A stretch of 64,000 nt of DNA from Nitzschia sp. DOCU1 (Eukaryota; Bacillariophyta; Bacillariophyceae; Bacillariales; Bacillariaceae): positions 2,757,534 to 2,821,533 of the forward strand of contig OX595986.1 of NCBI GenBank assembly GCA_951394045.1. The letters run 5' to 3'. A program made the position numbers and the translations under genes. Below are positions 61,524-64,000 of the stretch, piece by piece. Position 1 is the stretch's first letter. Every line of letters begins with the position of its first letter. A model generated the notes under the pieces. It had not been told where the DNA came from, ran no database searches, and saw only the letters and a program-made list of their open reading frames with translations.

Positions 61524-62473
61524 CTCAATCGTAGTATTGTAAAGTTATGAGGGTTGGTGGTCGGTTGATCGATGGTTTCGTTGTTGAAGTGTCTCTTGTT
61601 TTTGTGTCAGCGAAGAGAAGTTCTTCGGCAGCCTGATTTTCTGACTTCGGGTTCCTCGAGGAACACCAGCGAAAAATGCAGTCACACTCCCTAACCCGGG
61701 ATTGCACGACTGGAACCATGACGATTCCAAGACTACTTGTTGTAGCTAGAGGGTCACTTCTCAAGTATCAACTATTGAATTCAGATCAAATGGTAGGCAT
61801 ACAATTGATCAAATGACTACATTTGTAGCTAGATAGGAAAAGCAACTCTACGAAGGGTCATCGATAGTTGCGTCAAGCGGTACGATGCACAACAGTGCTA
61901 GCCCAAAGAACGTGCCAAGAGGGTACGTATTTTGAATGAGGCCCAATCGACTAGCAATCGATCGGTTCGGATAAATTTTCACCATTCTCTTCCGACTTAT
62001 CGGATCACAAATCAACGTTCCGATTCCAACGTCGGAAGATTCGCCGCCCGGCTCGAAGGTATTTCCGCAATTGTATGCTGAACGAATAGTGATGGCTTCA
62101 TTTTATTCATACTTGTAGATATCTATTACGAAATAACGTCACATTGATTGTGTACCTATATATTCTGACCTGTAGATCATCAATAGGCATCCTCGCATTG
62201 CCCATTCAAAAGTCATGACCGAGGAGCTCTTTTGTTGTTTTGGCAGTCTTCGTCTGGAAAGGTTCATGTGTTGTTGTTTTTGGTGTGTCGTCTGCTTCAG
62301 CGTCCCTCCAACAAACACAGTAGCAGCAAAGCAAAGAAGGAGAGTATCATAGTAATTGATCCTCTCTTATCAGCCTCCAAACAAAGCTTCTCGTTGGGGG
62401 TACGGGAATGCATTGCAGTGCTCGGTTCTGAATAGTTTTAGTGCAAGATTTTTCCCGATCTATTTACGCAACA
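61524..62473. other. Divergent intergenic region, 950 bp
   Basis: Between the CX9C gene (minus) and the four-TM gene (plus). Frames present are unrecognised. No repeat or RNA seen. Confidence 0.4.
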
Positions 62474-63341
62474 ATGATGGACCAAACCCCCCGAACACCG
62501 CTGACACCTGGAGGTACTGCCAAAACTACGAGCCTCAACGATCGATTGGATACCAATTTCGTCAACGTCGCAGACGATGACACTTCAGTCAGCGCGAAAG
62601 TGACAAGGACGATCACCAGCTGCGTCGGGAAGTTTGTGACTCCTCGCCCCTTGTTGATCGTCCTCAGGATTCTCAAGGCTATCACGTTCTGCTTCTTGAT
62701 CCTAACCTTGGCGGCGGACTTGATGTACATTGTATTTCTGGAACTCATCGCCGAGAAGGAAGTCAAGGAGCTCGCAGGGGGGCGGCGTGACATGATAATA
62801 CGCATTTACGGCCTTCTTCTCGCTGCTATTGCGATATGCATAGAGCTGGATTACGGGGCCATGATAAAGAAGTTCTATGGCTTTAAAGGATTCATCCCTC
62901 GAGCCATTTTGCTATTCTTCGTCTCCACTATTACTGGGTCGCATCCTTTACACACCGAGCAGGCACAGAATAAACAGCAGCGAGACGATGACGCCTACTA
63001 CGATGATGCCATTGATGATAAATACTACTACAACGTAACTGAAATCCCTCAGAGCGCAGTAGTCTTCCAGATGGTAACATCTTTCATTCTGTAAGTTTCC
63101 ATATGAAGCTCTGGGTCGAGTACTGGATTGATTCTGTCTAACAAATTTCATTTACTGATTCTCCAGCGGTCTTTGTGCTTTTACTTATTTTGTCTTTGGG
63201 TGTTTGTGTCTGGACCGTTTCACCGCCAAGGCCTTTCTTTCGACCAACAACCCTCTTGTATCAACTGCGATTCCTAGAACGACGGGCGTTCTACGAATGG
63301 ACGAGGATTCTGCGGCTGCATACCGAAACCCTGATCCATGA
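62474..63341 (+). CDS. Four-TM protein, possibly COPI-associated/TVP15-like (2 exons)
   Basis: Exons 62474-63090 and 63167-63341 join over a 76-bp intron (ATTCT|GTAAGT, TCTCCAG), giving 263 residues. The N-terminal 45 residues are Thr/Asp-rich and soluble. TM helices: VLRILKAITFCFLILTLAAD, RIYGLLLAAIAICIELDYGA, a third with AILLFFVSTITG, and a fourth spanning the splice site (MVTSFIL joined to GLCAFTYFVFG). The YGLLLAAIAICIELDYG and KKFYGFKGFIPRAILLF pair recalls COPI-associated/TVP15 proteins (YGLL..LLE.. and FFGF..GRG.FY), a weak match. Golgi membrane localisation is inferred only from that. Confidence 0.55.
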
Positions 63342-64000
63342 AAAGCTTGCCTTGCACATCTTGAATGCACTCCATACCGAGTCATCTGTTGTACTGAAAT
63401 GATTTTCATTTCACCAATTATTTAAATGTTGTACTAGTCCTGATTTGCAATAGATGGTGTCGCGCGCGGATCGCACTGTAGTTGAATTTGGTGTGCGTCA
63501 GTCTGGATCACGAGCGTTCGTCTCGAAGAAGATGGGCGGTCGATACAAGCTAAGCACCCAAGAGTAGCGTAGTAGCTCTCTCGGCACTTTATGGATGCCA
63601 TGAAAACGAAGGTGTCTCTACCATCACGAGGGCCGCGGGCGGAAGATCCTAGCTCCTGGTTATCTACAATACGGCACCAAGGCGGGGGGATACTTGCCTA
63701 TTTTTCGGGGTGTCGGTGATACAGCAGTATTGACTGTACTGTTAAATCCTTCCGCTAGCCAGAATACTGATTATAATACTACGCAAACTACGGTAGCTAG
63801 CTGTCGGCGTTGTGCCGAGTGCAATAGTCGTTACCAGGTATCGGACCAAATCATGAGTAGTCGCTCATTTTTTCTTGCGAATTGAGAACCCCGCCTTTGA
63901 TTCGTGACTCTTTGGTCACGAATAAGAATGAGAATGACGTAACAACACACCCATCAGCAGACTTCGCCCCACCGACCACAATCAATGCATTACTCTCTTC
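63342..64000. other. Right edge of the window, 659 bp
   Basis: Downstream of the four-TM gene up to the window end. No supported gene; any gene here would extend beyond the window. Confidence 0.4.

Noticed and set aside
61525..61764. 79-codon minus-strand frame next to the CX9C gene
   Set aside because: No similarity, no junction signals joining it to the CX9C frame.
1..64000. Bacterial-type operon, phage, CRISPR or intact transposon
   Set aside because: No direct-repeat arrays, integrase, transposase, reverse transcriptase or polycistronic spacing; introns and targeting peptides are eukaryotic throughout.

Overview
The window looks like a piece of a compact nuclear genome from a diatom (stramenopile alga). 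Four things point there: short spliceosomal introns (about 60-100 bp, GTAAGT-like donors), many N-termini combining a signal peptide with an ASAFAP-like A-F cleavage motif (complex-plastid targeting), stramenopile-style hypothetical proteins, and tightly packed genes on both strands with no operons. I find about 40 protein genes, roughly one per 1.6 kb, and 17 of them can be resolved into spliced models. I see no rRNA, tRNA, CRISPR array, prophage or intact transposon.

Layout. 0-8.7 kb: 3' end of an adenylate kinase, a plastid DUF1995-like protein, a DnaJ protein, an unknown protein, a ubiquitin-like/eL41 ribosomal fusion, a Nudix hydrolase, acyl-CoA-binding protein and a small two-TM protein. 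9.6-20.6 kb: two related small secreted or plastid proteins, splicing factor SF3B1, two unknown proteins and a p31comet-like protein. 20.9-30.9 kb: FIS1, a ZIP metal transporter, a plastid 2Fe-2S protein, NAA35, PEX19 and a MYB protein flanked by Cys-pair motifs. 31-41.2 kb: a PSI-domain membrane protein, an unknown membrane protein, TcdA-like E1 enzyme, a membrane-anchored papain-type protease, UDP-glucose 4-epimerase and an ataxin-10-like protein. 42-49 kb: a one-TM plastid microprotein, three unknown or ankyrin-like proteins and NMD3. 48.9-54.8 kb: two paralogous AAAP/SLC38 transporters flanking a two-domain glycosyltransferase. 55-63.4 kb: YIF1, ribosomal protein eL18, a RAD51B-like recombinase with a decayed tandem copy of its 3' end, a twin-CX9C protein and a four-TM protein.

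Most genes are unrelated housekeeping functions: ribosome biogenesis (eL41, eL18, NMD3), peroxisome and mitochondrion maintenance (PEX19, FIS1, CX9C), splicing, N-terminal acetylation and recombination. The points most worth following are the ubiquitin-like/eL41 fusion (4697-4984), the glycosyltransferase whose GT7 and GT31 domains are in the opposite order to animal chondroitin synthases (50564-53175), the plastid 2Fe-2S protein with SdhB/CoxS-type cysteine spacing, the MYB protein bracketed by Cys-pair motifs, the small DFLxxKRA paralog pair, and the RAD51B 3'-end duplication. All gene models come from reading the sequence only; no database search was possible.
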